NCBI RefSeq assembly: GCF_032229525.1
Contig: NZ_JAVTWB010000015.1
Coordinates: forward strand, 1 to 19,343
Source: Accumulibacter sp032229525
GTDB lineage: Bacteria > Pseudomonadota > Gammaproteobacteria > Burkholderiales > Rhodocyclaceae
Length of the DNA stretch: 19,343 nt
Direction of reading: 5' to 3'
The translations under genes and the position numbers were made by a program. The notes beneath the pieces are model-generated. The model did not search any database. It was not told where the DNA came from and saw only the letters and a list, made by a program, of their open reading frames with translations. This document shows positions 1 to 8,947 of this stretch, one piece after another. The stretch's first letter is position 1. Each line of letters begins with the position of its first letter.

Positions 1-2117
<2,117 letters not shown>

Positions 2118-2188
2118 GCCTCAACGCGGGAGCTGGCCGCCGCTGACGATTTTGCCACCCATCTGCGCCAGTTTCCCGGGAGAACTGT

Positions 2189-3373
2189 TTGCCGTCCTGC
2201 ATCTCGATCAGCACCGCTCCTTCGGCGGGCGCGATTCCACGTGAGGCGTGGGATCGCCTCTGTCCAGCCGGCCACCCATTTCTCAATGCCGATTTCCTGG
2301 CCATCATCGAGCGTCACGGCGCGGCGGCACGCGAGTGGGGATGGACCGCTCGCCACCTGGTGGCGAGCGCGCAGGATGGTACGATCGTTGGCTTGCTGCC
2401 GCTGTACGTCAAGACGCATTCACATGGCGACTTCATCTACGACTGGTCGTGGGCTGCCGCCTACCGGCAACTGGGGCGCGAATATTACCCGAAGCTGATG
2501 AGTTGCCTGCCGCATACGCCGGCGGCCGGGCCACGCCTGCTGGTCGCCGAGGGACCGCAGGCGGCCAACATCCGGCAGGCGCTGATCGAGCGCGCGCAGG
2601 CGCTGGTTGCCGCGCTGGGCGTTTCTTCCTGGCACGTCGCCTTGCCGGCCGAGGCCGATAGCGATGAGCTGCTGCGCCAGGGCTTGTTGATCAGCCACGA
2701 CGTCCAGTTTCACTGGCTCGATTCTGGCTGCGGCGATTTCGACGGCTATCTGGCGACCTTCAGCGCCGCCAAGCGTCGCAAGGTCAGGGCGGAGCGGCGG
2801 CGGGTACAAGAGAGTGGCCTGAGCATTGAAACCCGCCATGGCGATCAGATCGACGCCGTCGAATGGCCCTCGTTACACGCGCTCTATGCCGATACCTTCG
2901 ACAGGTTCAACAACCACGCCGTTTTTTCGGCTGCCTGCTTTGCCGACCTGGCGGCAACGCTGGGCCGCCGGATGGTGGCGTTCATCGCCAGAGAGCGTGG
3001 CGTGCCGGTGGCTGTCGCCCTCTGTTTTCGCTGTGACGAAGCGCTCTACGGGCGCTATTGGGGTTGCCGCGGCAATTACCACAGCCTGCATTTCGAGCTC
3101 TGCTTCTACCAGGGCATCGCTTACTGCCTGCGCCAGGGCCTGCAGCGCTTCGAACCCGGTGCCGGGGGCGAGCACAAGGTCTCGCGCGGTTTTACGCCGA
3201 CGGTGGTGCATTCGGCGCACTGGATCGCGGACCCGGGGATGCGCGAGTTGCTCGCTCGCCATCTGGCGCTGCAGGGCGAGGCGCTGGCCGATTACCGTCA
3301 GCAGGCGGCAGAGCATTTGCCGTTCCGGCGTGATCTCGCGCCGGGGTCGCTGGCGCCCAGCAGCGAGCCGTAG
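2189..3373 (+). CDS. COG3146-family GNAT/FemAB-like acyltransferase, TTG start
   Basis: A 394-residue protein of the family annotated as GNAT N-acetyltransferase or peptidoglycan biosynthesis protein (COG3146, DUF482). The conserved N-terminal block runs from IPREAWDRL to PFLNADFLAIIERHGA. The C-terminal hallmark block is LHFELCFYQGIAYCLRQGL followed by RFEPGAGGEHKVSRGF and SAHW. These make family membership secure. The real substrate is not known from sequence; transfer of an acyl or aminoacyl group is inferred from the fold. The start is TTG at 2189, supported by a GGGAG motif six bases upstream and by conservation of the residues just after it; no ATG lies in a suitable place. It sits 71 bp after the aconitase stop with no obvious terminator between, so co-transcription with acnA is possible. 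No signal peptide is seen; the product is probably cytoplasmic. Confidence 0.85.
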   Translation: MPSCISISTAPSAGAIPREAWDRLCPAGHPFLNADFLAIIERHGAAAREWGWTARHLVASAQDGTIVGLLPLYVKTHSHGDFIYDWSWAAAYRQLGREYYPKLMSCLPHTPAAGPRLLVAEGPQAANIRQALIERAQALVAALGVSSWHVALPAEADSDELLRQGLLISHDVQFHWLDSGCGDFDGYLATFSAAKRRKVRAERRRVQESGLSIETRHGDQIDAVEWPSLHALYADTFDRFNNHAVFSAACFADLAATLGRRMVAFIARERGVPVAVALCFRCDEALYGRYWGCRGNYHSLHFELCFYQGIAYCLRQGLQRFEPGAGGEHKVSRGFTPTVVHSAHWIADPGMRELLARHLALQGEALADYRQQAAEHLPFRRDLAPGSLAPSSEP

Positions 3374-3469
3374 CGCTGGAGAAGGACGTGCTTACGGGAA
3401 CTCCGGGATTGCCGCGGCCGGTGCTGCGGTCTGCTGTGGGTCGACGGGCGCAGTCGATCGCGAACGAGG

Positions 3470-4282
3470 CTAGGCCAGGCACGCTGCCATCGCGCGCAGG
3501 GCTTCCAGCCCGCCGGCGGCGATCGACACACCCTTACCAGGCGGCAATTGCGGCTCGCGGGGGTTGATACGGATCAGTTGGCCCTTGAGGCGCTCGCCCA
3601 TCAGGCGTGCGGTCGGGATGTTCGTTCCGGCGCCCACCTCGATCACCAGCAGCTTGTCGACCTTGCCCAGCCAGGCTTGCAGGCGGCTTTCCTGCGCATC
3701 GCTGCGCTCGCTGAGCCATCCCCAGTCGCCGAACATCAGGATGTTCGGGCGGGCAATTGCCTGGCAGTGGGGGCAGATCGGCAGGGCGGAGGTCAGCAGG
3801 CACCGATCTTCGTCAACTTCGGGAAGAAAGCCCTCGGCTGGCCAGATGTCGCCCTGGCAAGCGTCGCTGCACTGGTGATAATGGATAGAACCGTGGCATT
3901 CACTGATCCGCTCTTCAGCGAAGCCGGCCCGCTGGAATTGCCCGTCGACATTGCTGGTGAACACGAAGCTGCCATGCGCCAGGCTGTCGCCGATCTGGCG
4001 CAGGATCTCGAAACCCTGATGGGGGACGGTGCGGCGGTAGAGATTCAGTCGATGGGCGTAGAAACCCCAGGCCAGGCGGGGTTGCCGCGCGAAGGCGGCC
4101 GGATTGGCGATCTGCTCGAAGGCGATACGCGCGCGACCGAGCGCCGGGTAGGCGCCCCAGAAGCCTTGCGGCCCACGGAAGTCGGGCAGGCCTGAATCGA
4201 CACCGATGCCGGCACCGGCGGTGATCAGCAGCCCGTCGGCCTGGCCGATCAGTTCAGCGCAGCGCTGGTAGTCGGCAGCCAG
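3470..4282 (-). CDS. Sir2-family NAD-dependent protein deacylase, probable CTG start
   Basis: Translation from 4282 gives a complete Sir2-family protein of 270 residues. The NAD-binding motif GAGIGVDSGLPDFRG is at residues 23-37, the TSNVDGQF motif near 109-116, and the putative catalytic His130 in ECHGS. Four zinc cysteines (C138, C142, C170, C173) follow, then ARPNILMFGDWGW. Sirtuins remove acyl groups from lysine using NAD+, giving nicotinamide and O-acyl-ADP-ribose; the target is unknown. The frame opens directly after the in-frame TAA of the radical SAM gene (4283-4285). No ATG, GTG or TTG occurs before a GTG at 3964, which would delete the whole NAD site. CTG at 4280-4282, preceded by GGGGA six bases upstream, is the best start; CTG at codon 11 is an alternative. 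Gene finders limited to ATG/GTG/TTG would truncate this gene. Stop is TAG at 3470-3472. Confidence 0.85.
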   Translation of the reverse strand: MAADYQRCAELIGQADGLLITAGAGIGVDSGLPDFRGPQGFWGAYPALGRARIAFEQIANPAAFARQPRLAWGFYAHRLNLYRRTVPHQGFEILRQIGDSLAHGSFVFTSNVDGQFQRAGFAEERISECHGSIHYHQCSDACQGDIWPAEGFLPEVDEDRCLLTSALPICPHCQAIARPNILMFGDWGWLSERSDAQESRLQAWLGKVDKLLVIEVGAGTNIPTARLMGERLKGQLIRINPREPQLPPGKGVSIAAGGLEALRAMAACLA

Positions 4283-5182
4283 TTAGAGTCCCCGCGCCCA
4301 CGCTGGCCGCAGAGGGGCATCGTCGGGGTGGGCAATTGCCTGCCGCACATCGTGCAGCAGGCGCTGCTTGTCGGCGTTCAGTGTTCCCTTGAGCACCAGC
4401 CAGTTCGACGCATGGTCGCTGCGGAAGACGGTGCGTTTGAGCTCGAGCCGGTCGAGAAAACGCTCCATTTCGACAAACAGTTCATGCTGATTCAGCGGTC
4501 GCCAGCCCGGGAAACCGGCGCGGAAGCGCTCCTCGCCGAGCGGGAAGCTGACCACCAGCATCGCCAGATACTCGGGCTGCGTGGCGTTGACCAGGCGTGC
4601 CGAGTTCTCGGCGTGCCGCAGAGAAAGCTCGGGGCCGGCGAGACCGTTGAGGATCATCACCGAGCGGGTGATGCCCGCTTCGCCGAGCTTGTCGAGCGCT
4701 TCGCGGGTCGATTCGAAAGTCTCGCCCTTGTTCACGCGCTCGAGCACTTCGTCGTCGCCCGACTCGGCGCCGACGTAAGCGATCGACAGGCCGGCGGCGG
4801 CCAGATCGCGCAGTTCGTCGACCGATTTCCGGCGCAGGTTGCGCGGCAGGCAGTAACTCGAGACGCGGCGGACGGCCGGCAGATGGGTGCGGATCGCCTC
4901 GAGGATCTCGAGCAGACGGCGCGTCGGCAGCACCAGTGCGTCGCCATCGGCGAGGAAAATGCGCCGGATCTCGCTGCCGAAGCGCTCGCCGGTGCAGCGG
5001 ATGCTCTCCAGCACCTCGGCCTGGTCACGGGCGCGAAAGTGCTTTTGCGGTGCGGTGTACATCTCGCAGAAAGTGCAGTGATTCCACGAACAGCCGTCGG
5101 TGATCGGCAGGATCAGCGATTGCGCTTCGCTGGGCGGGCGGTAGACGGGTTCGATGTAACGAATGGGGATGACTGGCGACAT
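4283..5182 (-). CDS. Radical SAM protein (COG1032/Elp3-like), Cx4Cx2C cluster motif
   Basis: A 299-residue radical SAM enzyme. The N-terminal region holds GCSWNHCTFCEMY, giving cluster ligands C31, C36 and C39 with Cx4Cx2C spacing rather than the common Cx3Cx2C. The EMY after the last Cys and the block LADGDALVLPT are typical of the YgiQ/Elp3/MiaB-like COG1032 relatives. YVGAESGDDEVLERVNKGE is the SAM/ribose-binding segment. Such enzymes cleave S-adenosylmethionine reductively to a 5'-deoxyadenosyl radical. The substrate here is unknown, and no obvious second Fe-S, B12 or TRAM domain is present. It ends with TAA directly followed, in the same frame, by the Sir2 gene, so the two are almost certainly co-transcribed and translationally coupled. 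The upstream spacing to the antiporter gene is about 100 bp. The start at 5182 has no strong ribosome binding site. Confidence 0.85.
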   Translation of the reverse strand: MSPVIPIRYIEPVYRPPSEAQSLILPITDGCSWNHCTFCEMYTAPQKHFRARDQAEVLESIRCTGERFGSEIRRIFLADGDALVLPTRRLLEILEAIRTHLPAVRRVSSYCLPRNLRRKSVDELRDLAAAGLSIAYVGAESGDDEVLERVNKGETFESTREALDKLGEAGITRSVMILNGLAGPELSLRHAENSARLVNATQPEYLAMLVVSFPLGEERFRAGFPGWRPLNQHELFVEMERFLDRLELKRTVFRSDHASNWLVLKGTLNADKQRLLHDVRQAIAHPDDAPLRPAWARGL

Positions 5183-5226
5183 GGTCTTCGGAGGTCGTCG
5201 AGGCTGGCGAACGGCGCAATGGTAAC

Positions 5227-5273
5227 GTGCTTTTGGGGCTGCCGGGGGGCTGCTGGCGCTGGTGGGGTGCCGG
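5227..5273 (-). terminator. C-rich, G-poor stretch, possible Rho-utilisation region
   Basis: On the minus-strand transcript this 47-nt stretch after the antiporter stop holds about 26 C and only 10 G, including runs of four and six C. That composition is typical of Rho-utilisation sites. No stem followed by a U-tract is seen here. The call is compositional only, and it may simply be a GC-rich spacer. Confidence 0.25.
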
Positions 5274-5284
5274 CGATTGCCCCG

Positions 5285-7030
5285 TTAGCGCCTGTTTTCG
5301 TGGGTCGACGGCGGCTTGTCCTCGGGGCCGGAGCGGATCATGGCATAGTCGGCACTACGCACCTCGCGCAACAGTGTCTCGGTCTCGGCGGTGGTGATGC
5401 CGAGCGACTCCAGTGTTTCGGCCGCCAGCCGCAGGCTGGCTTCCAGGGTCTCCGGATAGGCCTTGCTGGCGCCAGCGCGGAGCAGTGCATCGCAGCTGGC
5501 CAGATCACGGGCGCGCGCGACGATGGTCACCTGCGGCAGTTGCGAGCGGATCAGCGATGCGGCACGAACGGCGGTGTGCCGGTTGTCGATGGTCAGGACG
5601 ACCAGGTCGACGCGGTGGAGGGACGCGGCAAGCAGCAGCTCCGGGTCACCGAGGTCACCGTAGAAGACCGGGTGACCCTGGGCGCGCCATTTGGCGACGA
5701 GCACGGCATTGGTGTCGAAGGCGACGTACGGGATGTCGCTACTGGCCAGGATGGTGCCCACCGTGTGCCCCACGCGGCCATAACCACCGATCACTACCCG
5801 GACTGCCGACTGTTCTCCTTGCGCTGAGTAGCGGAAGCTCTCGTGCACGCCGGCCGGTGTTTGGTCTGCTCTCACGGCCAGCCAGTTGCCGAGTTTGACC
5901 AGCAGCGGCGTCAACAGCATGGTCACGGAGATGACTGCCACCGCCATCACGAAGACGAGCTCGTCGATCAGGCCCATGGCCTTGGCGGCGCCGAGCAACA
6001 CGAAGCCGAACTCGCCCCCTTGCGATAGCAGGAACGCCACCCGCAAGGCGATGCTGCGGCCGGTGCCGAAGCACAGGCAAAGCAGATAGAGGACAGCGAC
6101 CTTGATGGCGATGATCGACACGACGTGAAGGGCGAAGCGGAACGGCGTCTGGGCGAGCGCCTGGACGTCGATCGACATGCCGACGGCGACGAAGAAGAGA
6201 CTCATCAACAGCCCCTTGTGCGGCTCCATGCTGGCTTCGATCTGCAGGCTGTAGCGTGAAGTCGACAGCATCATGCCCATCAGGAAGGCCCCCAGGGCCA
6301 TCGACATGCCGGCGTGGTGCATCGCCCAGGCAGCGATGAATACGGCGCCCATCGCCGCCAGCAGGAAAGCTTCACGGTTGTGCTCGCGGGCCAGATGATC
6401 AAGGATGCGCGGTACCAGGTAGCGGCCGCCCAGGACCACCAGCGCCACCATGGCAATGGCCACCCCGATCTGCTCCCACAAGGGGATTTCGTTGGACAGG
6501 GGCCCGACGTCGGCGAGGATCGGTATCAGAGCCAGCAGTGGCACCACGGCGAGGTCCTGCATCAGCAGAATGGCAAAGGCGGTCTGACCGTGATGGCTGG
6601 CGATCTCGCCCTGGTCCCTGAGCATCTGGACGACGAAGGCGGTGGACGAGAGGGCGAAGCTGCAACCGATTAGCAGAGCCGTCGCCCAGCCATCCAGGAA
6701 GAGGCTGAAATAGGCGGTGATCAGCAAGGCAGAGACCACAATCTGCAGGGAACCCAGGCCGAAGAGTGTGCGTCGCAGCTCCCACAAGCGGCGCGGCTTC
6801 ATCTCCAGGCCAATCAGGAACAACAGCAGCACCACACCGATTTCGGTAAACCGGCGCACGTCTTCGACGTTGGTGGTGACGAAGGGCCCCGCGGTATGGG
6901 GGCCGACGACGACGCCAGTGACCAGCAGGCCAAGAATCGAGCCGAGGCCGAAATGGCGGAATACCGCCACCGCAATCGCGGCGACGACCAGCAACAACAC
7001 AGCGGAGTCTACAAAGGACTGGGGGTCCAT
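5285..7030 (-). CDS. KefB/KefC-type monovalent cation:proton antiporter (CPA2) with TrkA-N domain
   Basis: A 581-residue inner-membrane transporter. The first ~380 residues are strongly hydrophobic and carry the Na+/H+ exchanger (CPA2) signatures: ILGLLVTGVVVGPHTAG near the start, then the ALSSTAFVVQML and AILLMQDLAVVPLLALIPIL segments. A Rossmann GGYGRVG motif begins near residue 415 and opens a TrkA-N (RCK-like) NAD-binding domain. Family members (KefB, KefC, YbaL) exchange K+ for H+ and are gated by nucleotides or glutathione adducts. I cannot tell the cation or whether glutathione gates this one, and no KefF/KefG ancillary gene is adjacent. I chose ATG at 7030 over the frame-open ATG at 7093 because GGAG lies nine bases upstream and the hydrophobic N terminus starts right after it. 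It is divergent from tadA. Confidence 0.9.
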   Translation of the reverse strand: MDPQSFVDSAVLLLVVAAIAVAVFRHFGLGSILGLLVTGVVVGPHTAGPFVTTNVEDVRRFTEIGVVLLLFLIGLEMKPRRLWELRRTLFGLGSLQIVVSALLITAYFSLFLDGWATALLIGCSFALSSTAFVVQMLRDQGEIASHHGQTAFAILLMQDLAVVPLLALIPILADVGPLSNEIPLWEQIGVAIAMVALVVLGGRYLVPRILDHLAREHNREAFLLAAMGAVFIAAWAMHHAGMSMALGAFLMGMMLSTSRYSLQIEASMEPHKGLLMSLFFVAVGMSIDVQALAQTPFRFALHVVSIIAIKVAVLYLLCLCFGTGRSIALRVAFLLSQGGEFGFVLLGAAKAMGLIDELVFVMAVAVISVTMLLTPLLVKLGNWLAVRADQTPAGVHESFRYSAQGEQSAVRVVIGGYGRVGHTVGTILASSDIPYVAFDTNAVLVAKWRAQGHPVFYGDLGDPELLLAASLHRVDLVVLTIDNRHTAVRAASLIRSQLPQVTIVARARDLASCDALLRAGASKAYPETLEASLRLAAETLESLGITTAETETLLREVRSADYAMIRSGPEDKPPSTHENRR

Positions 7031-7214
7031 GCTGCGGCTCTCCGGGAGCTCATCCAGGCAGGGTGACAGCCCCATACTAGCGTGCCACGGCAAATTTGTT
7101 CTCTGTCATTGATCAAGCCTGAGGATGCCCGATGGAGTTTTTGTTGATACGCAGATAGTCGAAGTGCGGGCGGATGCGACGGTTGAAATGGCGCACTGCG
7201 GTAAAATCTGTCCG

Positions 7215-7676
7215 ATGGACGACGAATACTTCATGCGCGAGGCGATTTCTCAGGCACGCGCAGCCGAATGTCTGGGTGAAGTGCCGGTCGGAGCGCTGGT
7301 GGTGTTCGATGGGGTCATCGTTGGCCGCGGCTTCAATTCACCGATCGGCGAACACGACCCGACGGCTCATGCCGAAATCGCAGCGCTGCGCGATGCGGCG
7401 CGCAACTTGCGCAACTACCGCCTGCCCGGCTGTGAGCTTTTTGTCACTCTTGAGCCCTGTGCGATGTGTGCCGGAGCGGTCATGCAGGCGCGCATCGCCC
7501 GCCTGATCTATGGTGCGCGCGATCCCAAGACCGGGGTGCATGGCAGCGTTATCGACCTCTTCGCCGTCGAGCGCCTCAATCACCATACTGCGGTATGCGG
7601 CGGTGTGCTCGCGGACGAGTGCGGCCTGTTGCTTTCCGGGTTCTTTGCCGCCCGGCGCGGCAAGCGAGTGCAATGA
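7215..7676 (+). CDS. tadA: tRNA-specific adenosine-34 deaminase
   Basis: TadA converts adenosine to inosine at the wobble position of tRNA-Arg(ACG), a normally essential edit. From ATG 7215 the protein has 153 residues, the usual family length. The zinc cytidine/adenosine deaminase motifs are complete: THAEIAAL gives zinc ligand H52 and proton shuttle E54, and LEPCAMCAGA gives C82 and C85. The N-terminal YFMREAISQAR and VPVGALVV blocks are typical. The frame stays open 30 codons upstream to a possible start at 7125, but that part is not family-like, so the internal ATG is preferred. A TAAAAT sequence at 7202-7207 resembles a -10 box, but a matching -35 at normal spacing is absent (TTGAAA at 7183 is only 13 nt away). 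The last four bases overlap the start of the YkuD gene. Confidence 0.95.
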   Translation: MDDEYFMREAISQARAAECLGEVPVGALVVFDGVIVGRGFNSPIGEHDPTAHAEIAALRDAARNLRNYRLPGCELFVTLEPCAMCAGAVMQARIARLIYGARDPKTGVHGSVIDLFAVERLNHHTAVCGGVLADECGLLLSGFFAARRGKRVQ

Positions 7677-8161
7677 AGATGCGTATCGACATCTCGATCA
7701 GAGGGCAAATGCTCCGCTTGTCGGACGAGTCGGGGGCGATATTGCGTTCCTATCCGGTGTCCACGGCAGCGAATGGGCCTGGCGAGTTGAACGGCAGCTA
7801 TTGCACGCCGCGCGGCAAGCACTTGGTGCGTGCGAAGATTGGTGCGGGGCTGGCGGAGAATACGGTGTTGGTCGCCCGGCGTCCCAGCGGCGAGATCTTT
7901 TGCCGAGAGCTGGGGGAGCGCTTTCCCAAGCGTGACTGGATTCTCACGCGCATCCTGTGGCTATCCGGCTGCGAGGCAGGTCGAAACCGGCTGGGGCGCG
8001 TCGACACCATGCGCCGCTACGTCTACATCCATGGCAGCCCCGATTCGACGCCAATGGGTTGCCCGGGGTCGCATGGCTGTGTGCGCATGCGCAATGCCGA
8101 TATTGTCGAGCTGTTCGAACGGGTACCGCTGTACACCCCGGTCTATATCAGCGAGGACTGA
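7673..8161 (+). CDS. YkuD-domain L,D-transpeptidase-like protein without a signal peptide
   Basis: A 162-residue protein that is nearly all YkuD domain. The active-site region is complete: H120 in YIHGSPDST, then SHGCVRM with H134, nucleophile C136 and R138. L,D-transpeptidases link meso-diaminopimelate residues in peptidoglycan or attach lipoproteins to it, in the periplasm. Here the N terminus (MKMRIDISIRGQMLRLSDES) has no hydrophobic segment, so no Sec signal is visible. Either export uses another route, or the protein acts elsewhere, for example on muropeptides in recycling. The ATG overlaps the tadA stop as ATGA, giving translational coupling. An upstream open frame to 7466 lies inside tadA and is not family-like. 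Its end overlaps the convergent NRDE gene by 19 bp. Confidence 0.88.
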   Translation: MKMRIDISIRGQMLRLSDESGAILRSYPVSTAANGPGELNGSYCTPRGKHLVRAKIGAGLAENTVLVARRPSGEIFCRELGERFPKRDWILTRILWLSGCEAGRNRLGRVDTMRRYVYIHGSPDSTPMGCPGSHGCVRMRNADIVELFERVPLYTPVYISED

Positions 8162-8913
8162 AAAGTCTCGCTGACCTCGCCGCTGGCCAGTCCGCTGGCG
8201 TCAAAACTGCGCTCAACCAGGGTTGTCTGGCCATTCCGCTGCCGGACAAGAAGCGTTGACGCGCGCGTGCCGTAGCCTTCCGCCTTGACGAAAATGGCCG
8301 ACAAGATACGCTCCCATTCCAGCGGCACACCCGTTTCCGGAAGGTGGCTGTCGGGAACGATTTCCCGATCGGCCAGCAGCTCGAAGAACGGCGCTCGCGC
8401 CGGCAGCGATGCCAGCGCTTTGGCAAAGGTCGCTTTGGCGCTAGCCAGCTTGGGCCACGGGGTGTCGAGGAGGTGGTTGGAGAGGCCGTAGATCCCCGGG
8501 CTCAGCCAGTGCGGCTGGCCATCGCCACGGTTCGAGTAGCAGGCGAGGCGCCGGCCATCGCCGACGAAGAGGTTGAAACCGTTGTAATCATCAGCATCGC
8601 CTGCCACCTGCGCCAGGTACTCCGCCGGGGCGGCGCTGCCGGTCAAGAAATCGGCGACCAGGGCGCCACGCGATCGGGCGTCCGCGCGAGTCCTGCCGCC
8701 TTCGCGGAAGTTGGTCAGGGCAGCGAAACGCTGGGTGCGGCTGGTGCCCAGCCAAGTGCCGCCGGCTTCAAGATCGCGGCCAGCCAGCACCTGCGGAGCG
8801 TCCTGCCAGAATTCAGCGGTGGCCGAGGGACGAGAAAAGAACTCGTCGCGGTTGGCCGCAACGACCAGCGGGTAGTCGGGATGCGCCTGCCAGGCGATCA
8901 GGATCAAACACAT
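8143..8913 (-). CDS. NRDE family protein (TANGO2 homologue)
   Basis: A 256-residue member of the NRDE/TANGO2 (COG3332) family. It starts MCLILIAW, keeping the conserved Cys2, and has the name-giving AANRDEFFSRPS segment with N21-R22-D23-E24. The downstream blocks AGRDLEAGGTWLG and RFAALTNFREGG are typical of the family. Eukaryotic TANGO2 proteins have been linked to metabolism of heme or lipids; the bacterial role is not established, though an N-terminal nucleophile-like Cys is a family trait. It follows ygfZ by 34 bp on the same strand, so the two probably share a transcript. Its 3' end overlaps the convergent YkuD gene by 19 bp. The ATG at 8913 lacks a strong ribosome binding site but matches the family start exactly. 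Confidence 0.9.
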   Translation of the reverse strand: MCLILIAWQAHPDYPLVVAANRDEFFSRPSATAEFWQDAPQVLAGRDLEAGGTWLGTSRTQRFAALTNFREGGRTRADARSRGALVADFLTGSAAPAEYLAQVAGDADDYNGFNLFVGDGRRLACYSNRGDGQPHWLSPGIYGLSNHLLDTPWPKLASAKATFAKALASLPARAPFFELLADREIVPDSHLPETGVPLEWERILSAIFVKAEGYGTRASTLLVRQRNGQTTLVERSFDASGLASGEVSETFQSSLI

Positions 8914-8947
8914 CGCGGGCCCGCGCAGCGGGGCGGCTGGCTGAAGC

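Noticed and set aside
3548..4195. A 215-codon plus-strand frame opposite the Sir2 gene
   Set aside because: Shadow of the Sir2 frame. It hides the fact that the true gene on the minus strand lacks a conventional start, but shows no family features.
3753..4342. Repeated GGCAATTGCC palindromes in the Sir2/radical SAM region
   Set aside because: Only two full copies, both inside coding sequence and explained by the codons there; no regular spacing.
4328..5827. A 499-codon open frame on the plus strand opposite the radical SAM and antiporter genes
   Set aside because: It is the antisense shadow of two well-supported genes, spans their intergenic gap, and has a repetitive Gly/Arg/Ala/Gln composition typical of GC-rich antisense frames.
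7183..7207. TTGAAA and TAAAAT as a tadA promoter
   Set aside because: The spacer is only 13 nt, too short for a standard sigma70 promoter; kept only as a remark under tadA.
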